Shown: positions 7,817 to 16,618 of the stretch, piece after piece
How the letters are laid out: every line of letters begins with the position of its first letter
Numbering within the stretch: the stretch's first letter is position 1
Assembly (NCBI RefSeq): GCF_000612725.1
Contig: NZ_HG964459.1
Coordinates: forward strand, 40,535-104,534
Reading direction: 5' to 3'
DNA: 64,000 nt
From: Mycolicibacterium austroafricanum
Lineage (GTDB): Bacteria > Actinomycetota > Actinomycetes > Mycobacteriales > Mycobacteriaceae
The notes under the pieces: generated by a model
Databases searched by the model: none
Seen by the model: the letters and a program-made list of their open reading frames with translations, nothing else
Told to the model about the DNA's origin: nothing
Made by a program: the position numbers and the translations under genes

Positions 7817-8713
7817 ATGACGACAGAATCGGCGCAGACGGCGGGATCGGTGCAGTGGACGGTCCAGGGGCTGCTCGACCTGTTCGACGCAGAGCCCGCG
7901 GGCGAGGACACTTTCACTGCGCAGACCGGCCCCGCCGGCGAGGACGAGCGTCAGGTGGTCGAGGGCACGCAGGTGCTGGCACAGTCGATTGTCGCTGCCG
8001 CCAAGCGATTTCCCGACAAGTCGATACGGTCGGTGTATTCGGTGTTCGCCAGGGCGGTGATGGTCGGTGCCGGGCCGGTCGAGCTGGAGATCGACGTGAT
8101 CAGCGAAGGCCGCTCCACCGCGTCGGCGGTCGTCACCGCCAAGCAGAACGGCAAGCGGTGCATCACCACGACGGTGCTCGCCGACGTGCCCACCGACGAC
8201 GTGATCCGGCACCACCTCCCCAAGCCGGACGTGGCGGGGCCCGCAGAGGCGAACGCGTCGCCGATGCCGATGGCCGGGCGGGAGCTCCGCCTGGTCGACG
8301 TGGTCGACGTGAACAGCCCCGACGAGGTCGGCCCGCCGGAGCTTTACGCGTGGCTGCACTACGACCCGATCCCGTCGCGCGATGACCTGGCCAAGGCGCT
8401 CATCGCGTATTTCACTGGCCACCTTGGTATTTCGACGACGATGCGGGCGCACGAGGGCATCGGGACCGCGCAGGCCCACCTCACCGTCTCGACCGCCCCG
8501 ATGACGGTGTCGGTCAGTTTCCACGAGCCGGTGCGCTGGGACGGCTGGCTGCTGTACAGCCACGAGAGCACGCAGGTGGGCGCCGGGATGTCCTACGTGC
8601 GTGGAACGGTGCACACCGAGGAGGGTGAGCTCATCGCGTCGTTCACCCAGGATGCGCTGATCCGGCCACTGCGTACCACCGACACCTCTATCAAGCACCA
8701 GTCCCGGCTGTAG
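7817..8713 (+). CDS. TesB-like double hot-dog acyl-CoA thioesterase family protein
   Basis: 298 residues that read as two hot-dog repeats, the architecture of TesB/acyl-CoA thioesterase II proteins: an N-terminal repeat (residues about 30-130, with KRFPDKSIRSVYSVFARAVM) and a C-terminal repeat (about 165-290, with WLHYDPIPSRDDLAKALIAY and SVSFHEPVRWDGWLLYSHES). Such proteins hydrolyse acyl-CoA thioesters. The ATG at 7817 is chosen because a strong GGAGGGG site lies 8 bases upstream; the frame is open further upstream but runs through the tetR region. It is transcribed divergently from tetR across operator O3, so it is probably co-regulated with the fadE/amidohydrolase operon. The substrate is unknown. 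Confidence 0.85.
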   Translation: MTTESAQTAGSVQWTVQGLLDLFDAEPAGEDTFTAQTGPAGEDERQVVEGTQVLAQSIVAAAKRFPDKSIRSVYSVFARAVMVGAGPVELEIDVISEGRSTASAVVTAKQNGKRCITTTVLADVPTDDVIRHHLPKPDVAGPAEANASPMPMAGRELRLVDVVDVNSPDEVGPPELYAWLHYDPIPSRDDLAKALIAYFTGHLGISTTMRAHEGIGTAQAHLTVSTAPMTVSVSFHEPVRWDGWLLYSHESTQVGAGMSYVRGTVHTEEGELIASFTQDALIRPLRTTDTSIKHQSRL

Positions 8714-8781
8714 CCGAGCTAGTTCGCGATGTGACATAAGCCCCTGTTCGGCCGTGGTGGCAGTTCCTAGGTTGAGTCCTC

Positions 8782-10413
8782 ATGACGGACCATTTCTGCT
8801 CCGCGTGCGGCAAGTCCGTCGAGCCGGGGACGCACTTCTGCCCGTACTGCGCGCATCCGGTCGACGGGGGTGCCGCGCAGCAGTCGCCGGCGCTAGCTGC
8901 TGGCGGCCCTGACCGGCGCAAGACGCGAAACCTCCTGTTCGCCGGGATCGCGGTGCTCGTGGTGGTCGGCCTTGCGATCGGCCTCACCCTGTTTCTCACC
9001 CGCTCTTCGCAGAAGACCGGGGAACTCTTCCTCGAATCCGCGATGTCGACCGGTGTCAACCCGTTCACCGACTCGACGGCCGCGGGGACGGGCACCTCGA
9101 CGACAATCACCACCAGCGCCCCGACGACGACAGCCGCCACCCCGACCAGCTCCTTCGAAGGCCAGACCGTGGTCGGCACCGTCGAGGCGAACACCGCCGG
9201 CCTTTACGGCGGCACCCTCAACGAGGCGTCATGTGACCGCGAGCGGCAGATCGCATTCCTGCAGGCCAATCCGGATAAGGCGGCCGCGTTCGCCGGCGTC
9301 CTCGGCATCGGGACGGACCAGATCCCCGAATACCTTCGCGGGCTCACCCCGGTCGTGCTGCGCCACGACACCCGGGTGACCAATCACGGCTTTGTCGACG
9401 GCGCCGCGACCGGGTTTCAGTCCGTTCTGCAGGCGGGCACGGCCGTGCTCGTCGACCAATACGGCATCCCCCGGGTGCGGTGCATGTGCGGCAACCCGTT
9501 ACGGCCGCCCGACGCCATCGAAGGCGACGTGCGCTACCGGGGACAGACCTGGCCGGGTTTCGAACTCGAACAGACGGTCGTGGTGCACAACGAGACCGAT
9601 ATCGACATCGACCTCTTCATCCTCGTCGACCTGTTGACCGGCGACTGGTTTGACCGGCCCACCGGGACCGACGGGTCCGAGGACAGACCACATGACGGCG
9701 GTGGCGGCACCACAGGCGGCGGGGGCCCCGCCTTCTGCGCCGACACGTACGAGGGCGCGGTGAACCGACTGCTGGGCTTCCGCCGTGACAACGACCGTGC
9801 GGGCGCCGCCCTGTGCGGTTCGCCCGTGGCCATCGACTATCTGTGGCGCCTGTCCGACTCTTTCGCCGGCACCCTGGCGATCGAAAGCTGTGAAGCGGGC
9901 AACAAGGGAATGCTGCCCGCCAACATCCAGGGCTATGCGTGCACGATGTCGAACAACGCGATCTTCGTGGCGGAATTGGTCCCACAAGGTCCGACGAACT
10001 GGATCGTCACCTTCGTGGTGCTGGTCGACGGCCGTGGTCCGACGACCGGACCTCCGACGGCCACCGAACCCGAGTGCGGGTCCTCAGGCGAGTCGTTCAG
10101 CCCGACGACCCCCGAGGAGCGACTGCTCGTCGACTACTTCCGCGCGCTGAACGACGGGTATTACGCGACCGCGTGGGGACTGATGGGCGAAGGTCTGCGG
10201 TCACGCTACGGGTCGGAACAGGCCTTTGCCGACCTGATGTCGCGGCACGTGAGCTGTGTGCGGGTACTCGACATCGGGTCGCGCGGTGACGGTGTCTACG
10301 CAGTGCGGTTGGCGGCGCAGTACCGCACTCCGTTCCCCGCCGGCAGCGGCGAGCTTCAGCCGTTCTGGACCGTGGTCGGGGGCCGGATCGTCGATGCCGC
10401 GACCGGGCCCTAA
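8782..10413 (+). CDS. Membrane-anchored zinc-ribbon protein (DUF6777-like extracellular domain)
   Basis: 543-residue protein of unknown function. An N-terminal zinc ribbon (C6, C9, C20, C23) is followed by basic residues and one membrane segment (about 51-73, LLFAGIAVLVVVGLAIGL), a Ser/Thr-rich linker (about 95-125) and a large outer domain resembling DUF6777. A Gly-rich spacer leads to a C-terminal part (about 435-543, ERLLVDYFRALNDGYYATAW) that may be NTF2-like. Topology is probably ribbon inside and the rest outside. The region 8714-8781 before it shows no clear ribosome site. Its stop overlaps the convergent lipoprotein gene by 4 bases. The DUF assignment is from recognition of overall layout, not a search. 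Confidence 0.82.
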   Translation: MTDHFCSACGKSVEPGTHFCPYCAHPVDGGAAQQSPALAAGGPDRRKTRNLLFAGIAVLVVVGLAIGLTLFLTRSSQKTGELFLESAMSTGVNPFTDSTAAGTGTSTTITTSAPTTTAATPTSSFEGQTVVGTVEANTAGLYGGTLNEASCDRERQIAFLQANPDKAAAFAGVLGIGTDQIPEYLRGLTPVVLRHDTRVTNHGFVDGAATGFQSVLQAGTAVLVDQYGIPRVRCMCGNPLRPPDAIEGDVRYRGQTWPGFELEQTVVVHNETDIDIDLFILVDLLTGDWFDRPTGTDGSEDRPHDGGGGTTGGGGPAFCADTYEGAVNRLLGFRRDNDRAGAALCGSPVAIDYLWRLSDSFAGTLAIESCEAGNKGMLPANIQGYACTMSNNAIFVAELVPQGPTNWIVTFVVLVDGRGPTTGPPTATEPECGSSGESFSPTTPEERLLVDYFRALNDGYYATAWGLMGEGLRSRYGSEQAFADLMSRHVSCVRVLDIGSRGDGVYAVRLAAQYRTPFPAGSGELQPFWTVVGGRIVDAATGP

Positions 10414-11186
10414 AACGCTATGCCGCAGTCGTATTCGACCAGCGGCTGATCGCGTTCGTCGACGATCGCGTGGTCGGAGCGATTGATCGTCAACGTACGG
10501 CGGTAGAAGCCACCCCATTTGGTGAACACCAGCATGGTGACCTTCGCCGTGGTGTCGTCGAGCACCACCGAGGGCTCGGGATCGACGATCGCCCGGGCGG
10601 CCTGCTTCTGGGCGTCGGTTATCGGTCGGCCGGGGCCCCCGTCCTCCAGTGAGCGGATCACGTCCTCGATATCGTCGCTGCTGCACACCACCTGCCAATC
10701 GTTGTAGTTGGCGTGCCAGTCCAGATAGAACTGGTTGGCCGATTGGGCCAGAATGGCGTATTCCAGATAACCCTGGGCGCTGTCCTGCGGCGTGATGAAA
10801 CTCAGATAGTCCGGTTGGTCCGGGGCGGCTTGGTACTCGCTTTCGTCGGCGTACGGCTGCTGAACGGCCGGGCGGGCGTAGAGCAGCGGGTAACCGCCCA
10901 TCCCATCCTGGTGGTACACGTAATCCAGCGTGTAGCCGTCTCTCATCGCGACGTGGGGCAGGGCGCCGAGAACCCGGTTCGCGTCGAACTCACCACCGCG
11001 TTTGCCGGGATTGCGCTCCGAGAAGTGCGGCGGGAACGGCAGATTGTCGTACATACCGTCAATCGCCGATGTCACCTGACGGCACCCCAGATCCGGCGCC
11101 TCGGCGCGGACGGGGCTGTCGTGATGGCAGGCCACCAGGGCCGCGGTGAGCGCGGAGACCGCAACGGCGCGGCAGGTCCTGTTCAT
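10410..11186 (-). CDS. Putative secreted lipoprotein of unknown function
   Basis: 258 residues. The N-terminus MNRTCRAVAVSALTAALVAC is a lipoprotein signal ending in lipobox LVAC with the acylated cysteine at residue 20. The mature part has no domain I recognise; it contains WHANYNDWQVVCSSDDIEDV and a C-terminal TLTINRSDHAIVDERDQPLV. An ATG four codons upstream (11198) is possible, but GGAG lies 5 bases before the ATG at 11186, which is preferred. It is convergent with the zinc-ribbon membrane protein (stops overlap) and 18 or more bases beyond the DUF885 gene stop. It likely sits on the outer face of the cytoplasmic membrane. Confidence 0.8.
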   Translation of the reverse strand: MNRTCRAVAVSALTAALVACHHDSPVRAEAPDLGCRQVTSAIDGMYDNLPFPPHFSERNPGKRGGEFDANRVLGALPHVAMRDGYTLDYVYHQDGMGGYPLLYARPAVQQPYADESEYQAAPDQPDYLSFITPQDSAQGYLEYAILAQSANQFYLDWHANYNDWQVVCSSDDIEDVIRSLEDGGPGRPITDAQKQAARAIVDPEPSVVLDDTTAKVTMLVFTKWGGFYRRTLTINRSDHAIVDERDQPLVEYDCGIAF

Positions 11187-11216
11187 GCTCGCTCCCATGG
11201 TGACGGGGACGTCAGT

Positions 11217-12860
11217 CTAGTCCTCGGCGGCTTCCAGCAATGCCGACTGCAGCACATCCAGCGGCAGGCCGCCCAGATCCAGTGCCCTGCTGTGAAAATC
11301 CTTCAGCGGCGCCCCACGGGCGACCATGTCGTCGCGCAACTGCTGCCAGATCCGCTGGCCGATCGCGTACGACGGCGCCTGCCCCGGCCATCCGAGGTAG
11401 CGGTCCAGTTCGAAGCGCAGATTCTCCTCGGCCATCGCGCTGTGCGACTGCAGGAACGTCCAGGCCCGGTCGGCATCCCAGACGCCGCCGTCGGGTGCGA
11501 CCAGCCCGCAGTGCACGCCGATGTCGATGACCACGCGGGCCGCCCGGAATCGTTGGGCGTCAAGCATTCCCATTCTGTTGCCGGCGTCTTCGAGCCATCC
11601 CAGCTCCGCCATCAGGCGTTCGGCGTAGAGCGCCCAGCCTTCACCGTGGCCGGACACCCAGCAACCCAACCGGCGCCAGCGGTTGAGCTGATCGGCCAGC
11701 ACCACCGCGCGACCGATCTGCAGGTGGTGCCCCGGGACGCCTTCGTGGAACACCGTGGTGGTCTCCTGCCAGGTGTGGAACGTGGTGACGCCGCGGGGCA
11801 CCGACCACCACATCCGTCCGGGGCGGGACAGGTCCTCCGAGGGGCCGGTGTAGTAGATCCCGCCGGTGTGGGTCGGTGCGATCCGGCACTCCAACCGGCG
11901 CAACGGCTCGGCGATGTCGAAGTGCTTGTCGGCCAACGCATCGACGGCGCGGTCGGACAACTCCTGCATCCAGTGCTGCAGCGCGTCGGTGCCGTGGAGC
12001 AGGTACCGCGGCTCGCCGTCGAGCCTGCGCAGCGCCTCGGCCGCCGACGCGCCCGGATAGAGACGATCGGCGATCGCATCCTGTTCGGCCACGATGCTGT
12101 CCAGCTGGCTCAGCGCCCAGTGGTAGGCCTCGTCGAGATCGACAGTGGCGCCGAGGAAGAACCGCGACATGACGGTGTACGCCGCGCGCCCGCACCCGTC
12201 GGTGTCGCGTGCGTGCGGGCCGATCTCGTCCCTGAGTACGGTGCCCAGCGAGGCGTACGCGGTGGCCGCGTCCTCGGCATGCCGGTGCAGTTGCGCCTGC
12301 AGCGTGGGATTGTCCGGCACGGCGCCGTCCACCAAGCTGAGGAACAGTTCGGCGTTCTGGCCCGCCTGCTGGATGCCGCGCCGGACCTGTCTGGCCGCCG
12401 GTGCTGCTCCTTTCACGGCGGAAGCGCGCAGTGCGTCGGCATAGCCCGCGACCCGCCGCGGGATCTGCGCCAGCCTGCGGTCGATGGTGGCCCAATCGTC
12501 CTCGGTGTCGGTGGGCATCAGGTCGAACACATCGCGCATCGTCTGCAGCGGCGAGGCGATCACGTTCAGCTCACCGAGATCGAGGCCGCCGTCGTGCATC
12601 TCCAAAAGCACGCCGAGACGTTCGCGCATCGCCGCGACGGTCACCACGTCGACAGCGTCGGCGGGATCGGTGTCGTCGAGGTCGCGCAGCGCCGCGCGGG
12701 CGGCGTCGGCGCGCTCCTTGACCCCGTCGGGGGAGTAGTCGGTGATCTGGTCGTCGTAGCCGGCGATACCGGATTCCGTTGCCGCGCAGGGGTCGAGGGC
12801 CGCTGAGATCTCCAGGTAGCGCTCGGCGACGGCGTCGACGGCCGTGGTCGCCCTAGCCAA
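11217..12860 (-). CDS. DUF885 family putative zinc metallopeptidase
   Basis: 547-residue DUF885 protein. The family is entirely helical and carries the peptidase-like metal motif seen here as HEGVPGHH (residues 372-379), followed by SGHGEGWALYAERLMAELG with the probable third metal ligand. There is no signal peptide, so it is likely cytoplasmic. The start is TTG at 12860, which lies within the last codons of the upstream metalloprotease gene (8-base overlap), implying coupled translation. No nearer in-frame ATG gives a full domain. The natural substrate of DUF885 enzymes is not established. Confidence 0.87.
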   Translation of the reverse strand: MARATTAVDAVAERYLEISAALDPCAATESGIAGYDDQITDYSPDGVKERADAARAALRDLDDTDPADAVDVVTVAAMRERLGVLLEMHDGGLDLGELNVIASPLQTMRDVFDLMPTDTEDDWATIDRRLAQIPRRVAGYADALRASAVKGAAPAARQVRRGIQQAGQNAELFLSLVDGAVPDNPTLQAQLHRHAEDAATAYASLGTVLRDEIGPHARDTDGCGRAAYTVMSRFFLGATVDLDEAYHWALSQLDSIVAEQDAIADRLYPGASAAEALRRLDGEPRYLLHGTDALQHWMQELSDRAVDALADKHFDIAEPLRRLECRIAPTHTGGIYYTGPSEDLSRPGRMWWSVPRGVTTFHTWQETTTVFHEGVPGHHLQIGRAVVLADQLNRWRRLGCWVSGHGEGWALYAERLMAELGWLEDAGNRMGMLDAQRFRAARVVIDIGVHCGLVAPDGGVWDADRAWTFLQSHSAMAEENLRFELDRYLGWPGQAPSYAIGQRIWQQLRDDMVARGAPLKDFHSRALDLGGLPLDVLQSALLEAAED

Positions 12861-13749
12861 GGTTGTTGGTGGCGAAAGTGTCGCACCGCGCCGGGTCGCC
12901 GGTCTGGTACCCGGTGGTGAACCACTTCTGCCGCTGTGTCGAAGACCCGTGCGTCCACGACTCGGGGCTGACCCGGCCCGTCGCCGCCTCCTGGATCCGG
13001 TCGTCGCCGACTGCCGAGGCGGCCGACAGGGCGTCGGCGATGTCCTTGTCGCTCAACGGTTCCAGGAATGGCACGTCGGTGCCCTCCTGTTTGGTGATCG
13101 ACGCATAGTGCGCCCAGATCCCGGCGTAGCAGTCGGCCTGCAGTTCGGTGCGCACACCGCCGCCGGTGGGACCGGTCGGATCCTGTTGGGCGCGTCCGAG
13201 CACGCCTTCGAGGTTCTGAATGTGGTGACCGAACTCGTGGGCGACCACGTACTCCTCGGCGAGCGGTCCGCCGCTGGACCCGAACTGGGTCTTCAGCACG
13301 TCGAAGAAGCCGGTGTCGAAGTAGGCGGTCTTGTCGACGGGGCAGTAGAACGGCCCGACGTCGCTGCTGGCGAAGCCGCATCCCTCGGTTTCGACTCCAC
13401 TGGTGAACAGTTCGATCTGTGGCCGGGCGTAGCCGGGCATCAACTGCTCCCACACCCCGTCGAGGGAATTGCCGGTCGCCACCACCCGGCACTGGACGAT
13501 TTCGTTGGCGTCCTTGCCGGTTTGGCACTGGCTCAGGTCGAAGCCCGGTGCCTCCACCCCCTGGGTGTCCATCGGGGGTTGCTGCGGCAGCACCGTGCTG
13601 GGGTCGACGCCGAGGAACAACGCCACCACCACGATCAGCAGGCCGCCGAGGCCACCTCCGACGGCGATGCCGCGGCCGGGACCGCGGCCACCGCCGCTGC
13701 TGGTCGATGTGGTGCTGGTGTCGATCCGCATGCCTTCGTTGAAGGTCAT
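12853..13749 (-). CDS. YpfJ-type neutral zinc metallopeptidase (Rv2575-like)
   Basis: 298-residue membrane-anchored protease-like protein. MTFNEGMR is followed by a Ser/Gly-rich patch, one membrane segment (about 28-46, GGLGGLLIVVVALFLG) and an outer domain with HEFGHHIQNLEGVLG, in which H171, E172 and H175 form the zinc HExxH motif. A downstream cluster around DCYAGIWAHYASI is typical of the family. ATG 13749 is chosen because GGAGGT precedes it; an upstream in-frame start at 13809 would add residues not seen in the family. Length agrees with M. tuberculosis Rv2575 (about 293). Substrates are unknown. It overlaps the DUF885 gene by 8 bases, so the two putative peptidases form one unit. Confidence 0.9.
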   Translation of the reverse strand: MTFNEGMRIDTSTTSTSSGGGRGPGRGIAVGGGLGGLLIVVVALFLGVDPSTVLPQQPPMDTQGVEAPGFDLSQCQTGKDANEIVQCRVVATGNSLDGVWEQLMPGYARPQIELFTSGVETEGCGFASSDVGPFYCPVDKTAYFDTGFFDVLKTQFGSSGGPLAEEYVVAHEFGHHIQNLEGVLGRAQQDPTGPTGGGVRTELQADCYAGIWAHYASITKQEGTDVPFLEPLSDKDIADALSAASAVGDDRIQEAATGRVSPESWTHGSSTQRQKWFTTGYQTGDPARCDTFATNNLG

Positions 13750-13824
13750 CGCGCCACCTCCGTCTGATTCGGCCGGCCACCTGACACCGGTGCCGGTCCA
13801 GCTTCGCACACTACGATTTGACTC

Positions 13825-15312
13825 GTGGCCGTCGTCGCCGGAGAGCCCGCCGTGCTGAGTACCCCGTCAGGCGACCTGCGTGGTGAGGTCGAGGCGGGCA
13901 TCGGGGTGTGGCGGGGAATCCCCTACGCCGAACAGCCGACGGGGCAGCGTCGCTTCCTGGCCCCTGAGCCCATGGCGCCGTGGCCGGGCGTGCGCGAGGC
14001 GCGCGAACACGGGCCGTTGCCACCGCAGTCGAAGTCCTTCGTGGGCGGCGGACGCGACGATCCGAAGGTGCGCGACGAAGCCTGCCTGACGCTGACCGTG
14101 TGGTCGCCGGACACCGCGGCCTCGTTGCCGGTGATGGTGTGGATCCCCGGCGGCGCCTTCGTGTACGGCGCCGGGCAGTTCCAGCTGTACAACGGCTCCC
14201 GGCTGGCGGCCAACGGCGACGTCGTCGTCGTCAACGTCACCTACCGGATCGGGGTGTTCGGGGGGTTGGAGCTGAGCGATCTCGGCGACGGGTTCGACGA
14301 CAACCTGGCCCTGCGTGACCAGATCGCGGCGCTGCGCTGGGTGCGCGACAACATCTCCGCGTTCGGCGGTGATCCCGGTCGGGTGACGGTGTTCGGCGAG
14401 TCCGCAGGAGCGACGTCGGTGCTGGCCCTGATGGCCGCCCCGTCGGCGCAGCGCCTTTTTCACCGGGCCATCGCGCAGAGCCCGGCGCTGCCGCTGGTCG
14501 CCGACCGCGAGTACCGCGCCGCCAACGCCCACGAGTTCCTGCGCCGTCTGGGCGTCGGTGCAGGCGAGGTGAAGGCGCTGCCGCAGCGTCAGCTGCGCCG
14601 TGCCGCCGGCATCCTGCAGCTCAAGAGCGCCGCGAACACGCCGACGCTGGCCTACGGGCTCACATACGGCACCGAGCTGCTGCCGCAGCATCCGGTGGCG
14701 GCCGCACGTGAGGGCCGGACTTCGGGTGTGCCGTTGATCATCGGCACCAACAGCCATGAGGCCTCGATGTTCGCGTGGACCAAGCCGCCGATGCTGCCGA
14801 CCACGAAAGCCTCCATCGACGGGTACTTCCAGCGTGTCGCACCCGACGCCAAACAGCTTGTGCTGCAGGCATACCCGGGATATCCCAGGCGCAGCGCGCT
14901 GGTTGCGCTCGGCTCGGATGCCATGTTCGGCGGACCTACCTGGGCATTCGCCGATGCCTACAGCGCGCAGGCGCCTACCCGGATGTACCGTTTCGACCAT
15001 TTCGGGTGGAGCCTGCGCATGCTCGGGCTCGGCGCGACGCACGGCAGCGAGATCGTGCACATCCATCACAGCTACGAGTCGTTCGTCGGGCGCAAGCTGC
15101 ACCCGCTGGGCCGGCGCATCCAGCCCGGTGTCGGGCGCCGGATGCAGCGGGCCTGGCTGGACTTCGCCCGTGGCAGCGAGGACGTCGACGACGAGCACTG
15201 GCCGCTCTACGAGACAGGGGAGCGGCTGACCCGGCTGATCGCATCGACCCGCGACGTGATGGCGTCCGACCCCGACCGGGACCGGAGGCAGGCCTGGGCG
15301 GCCGTGTACTAG
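13825..15312 (+). CDS. lipT: Type-B carboxylesterase (LipT-like)
   Basis: 495-residue alpha/beta hydrolase of the type-B carboxylesterase family, which hydrolyses carboxylic esters. The nucleophile elbow is GESAGA with S193; the acid is probably E312 (GTNSHEASMF) and the histidine H406 (GATHGSEI). The oxyanion stretch IPGGAFVYG and the N-terminal RGIPYAEQP are classic. The start is GTG 13825, the first in-frame start after a 75-base gap from the divergent metalloprotease gene. No signal peptide is seen. It best fits the mycobacterial LipT group, though the symbol rests on recognition. It ends 4 bases before the convergent enoyl-CoA hydratase. Confidence 0.87.
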   Translation: MAVVAGEPAVLSTPSGDLRGEVEAGIGVWRGIPYAEQPTGQRRFLAPEPMAPWPGVREAREHGPLPPQSKSFVGGGRDDPKVRDEACLTLTVWSPDTAASLPVMVWIPGGAFVYGAGQFQLYNGSRLAANGDVVVVNVTYRIGVFGGLELSDLGDGFDDNLALRDQIAALRWVRDNISAFGGDPGRVTVFGESAGATSVLALMAAPSAQRLFHRAIAQSPALPLVADREYRAANAHEFLRRLGVGAGEVKALPQRQLRRAAGILQLKSAANTPTLAYGLTYGTELLPQHPVAAAREGRTSGVPLIIGTNSHEASMFAWTKPPMLPTTKASIDGYFQRVAPDAKQLVLQAYPGYPRRSALVALGSDAMFGGPTWAFADAYSAQAPTRMYRFDHFGWSLRMLGLGATHGSEIVHIHHSYESFVGRKLHPLGRRIQPGVGRRMQRAWLDFARGSEDVDDEHWPLYETGERLTRLIASTRDVMASDPDRDRRQAWAAVY

Positions 15313-15316
15313 AGGA

Positions 15317-16090
15317 TCAGCGGGCGCGCCACTTCGGTGTGCGCTTCTCCCGCCACGCCGCAATGCCTTCGGCCACGTCCTCCGTGGCGCCTGCGACTTT
15401 GCGCATCGTCTCCCCGAAGCGCACGGATTCGATCCACCCCATGTTCGCCGTGCGCGACGCCACCTCTTTGGTCGCGCGTTGCGCCAGCGGCGCCGCCTCG
15501 GTGAGCGTCCGCGCCCACGACTGCGCCTCCGATTGCAGCCGATCCGGCTCGACCAGCCGCCACACCAAACCGATCTCCTTGGCGCGCTCGGCGGTGATGG
15601 GCCTGCCCGTCAGCAGCAATTCCATGGCATCGGCCCACCGCACCCGCTCCGGGAGCCGAATCGCCCCGACGATGGTGGGCACCCCGAGCGACACCTCCGG
15701 ATACGCAAAACTGGCCTCCGTGCTGGCAATGACGAAGTCGCAGAACAGAACCCCGGTCAGTCCGTAGCCGATACACGGTCCGTGGACGGCAGCGATCGTC
15801 GGCTTGAACAGCTCCATCCCGCTCTCGAACGAATTGATCGTCGGCTTCTCCCAGAACGTGCCACCGAAGGTGCCTACGGAGCCCTCGCCGTCCTTGAGGT
15901 CGCCACCGGCGCAGAAGACGTCACCGTTGGCGGTCAGGATGCCGACCCAGGCATCCTCGTCGTCACGGAACCGGTTCCATGCCGCGTTGAGGTCCCGCCG
16001 TAGCGCGCCGTTGATGGCGTTGCGCGCATCCGGGCGGTTGAGGGTGATCGTGGCGACGTGGTCGTCCAACTCGTAGGTGACGAGGCTCAT
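15317..16090 (-). CDS. Enoyl-CoA hydratase/isomerase family protein
   Basis: 257-residue crotonase-fold protein. The N-terminal TITLNRPDARNAI, the oxyanion-hole segment FCAGGDLKDG and the central stretch GPCIGYGLTGVLFCDFVIAS are clear. The later catalytic-glutamate region reads SFAYPEVSLGVP, followed by LLTGRPITAERAKEIGLVWR. It likely hydrates or isomerises an enoyl-CoA. It stands alone between a convergent esterase and a divergent ECF42 module, so no pathway can be assigned. Confidence 0.9.
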   Translation of the reverse strand: MSLVTYELDDHVATITLNRPDARNAINGALRRDLNAAWNRFRDDEDAWVGILTANGDVFCAGGDLKDGEGSVGTFGGTFWEKPTINSFESGMELFKPTIAAVHGPCIGYGLTGVLFCDFVIASTEASFAYPEVSLGVPTIVGAIRLPERVRWADAMELLLTGRPITAERAKEIGLVWRLVEPDRLQSEAQSWARTLTEAAPLAQRATKEVASRTANMGWIESVRFGETMRKVAGATEDVAEGIAAWREKRTPKWRAR

Positions 16091-16135
16091 TGCTGGACCC
16101 TAACGCCGTCGCGGCGCACACAGACTCCGCGCCGA

Positions 16136-16162
16136 TGTCGAGAATGCCGTGACGGCTCCGTC
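16136..16162 (+). promoter_or_regulatory. Candidate ECF42 sigma factor promoter
   Basis: TGTCGA (16136-16141), 17-base spacer, CGTC (16159-16162). This matches the ECF42-type promoter described for Streptomyces (TGTCGA at -35, CGA/TC at -10, as I recall). It lies upstream of the DGPF gene and its ECF42 sigma factor, implying autoregulation. The start of transcription would fall near 16169. Confidence 0.65.
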
Positions 16163-16210
16163 CCAGGGATGAGCGACCAACTAGCGTCGCCAATCAGGAG
16201 GGAGAAATTC

Positions 16211-16618
16211 ATGGCGAAGTACCTGTTCCTCAAGCACTACCGGGGTGCGCCGGCGGCAGTCAACGACGTACCGATGGATCGGTGGACGCCCGCGGAGATC
16301 GAGGCGCACGTCCGGTACATGGAGGACTTCGCGGACCGCCTCAGGGACAGCGGCGAGTTCGTCGCCAGCCAGGCTCTGGCGGCCGAGGGCGCCTGGGTTC
16401 GGTCCGACGGCGACGGTAAGCCACCGATCACCGACGGACCGTTCGCGGAGACCAAGGACCTGATCGCCGGCTTCATGATCGTCGACGTCGACTCCTACGA
16501 GCGCGCCGTCGAACTGGCCGGTGAGCTGTCGGCGGCGCCCGGAGCGGGCGGGCGGCCGATCCACGAGTGGCTTGAAGTGCGCCCGCTCATGACCGCATCG
16601 GGGACTCTTCACGAGTGA
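16211..16618 (+). CDS. YCII/DGPF domain protein, partner of ECF42 sigma factor
   Basis: 135-residue YCII-like (DGPF) protein, a small ferredoxin-like fold. MAKYLFLKHYRGAP at the N-terminus and DGPFAETKDLIAGFMIVDVD in the middle carry the name-giving DGPF motif. AGGAGGG lies just before ATG 16211. An ATG at 16169 could serve a leaderless form but would add an atypical N-terminus. Its stop overlaps the GTG of the sigma gene by 4 bases (GTGA). DGPF genes are characteristic neighbours and targets of ECF42 sigma factors. Their biochemical role is unknown. Confidence 0.9.
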   Translation: MAKYLFLKHYRGAPAAVNDVPMDRWTPAEIEAHVRYMEDFADRLRDSGEFVASQALAAEGAWVRSDGDGKPPITDGPFAETKDLIAGFMIVDVDSYERAVELAGELSAAPGAGGRPIHEWLEVRPLMTASGTLHE

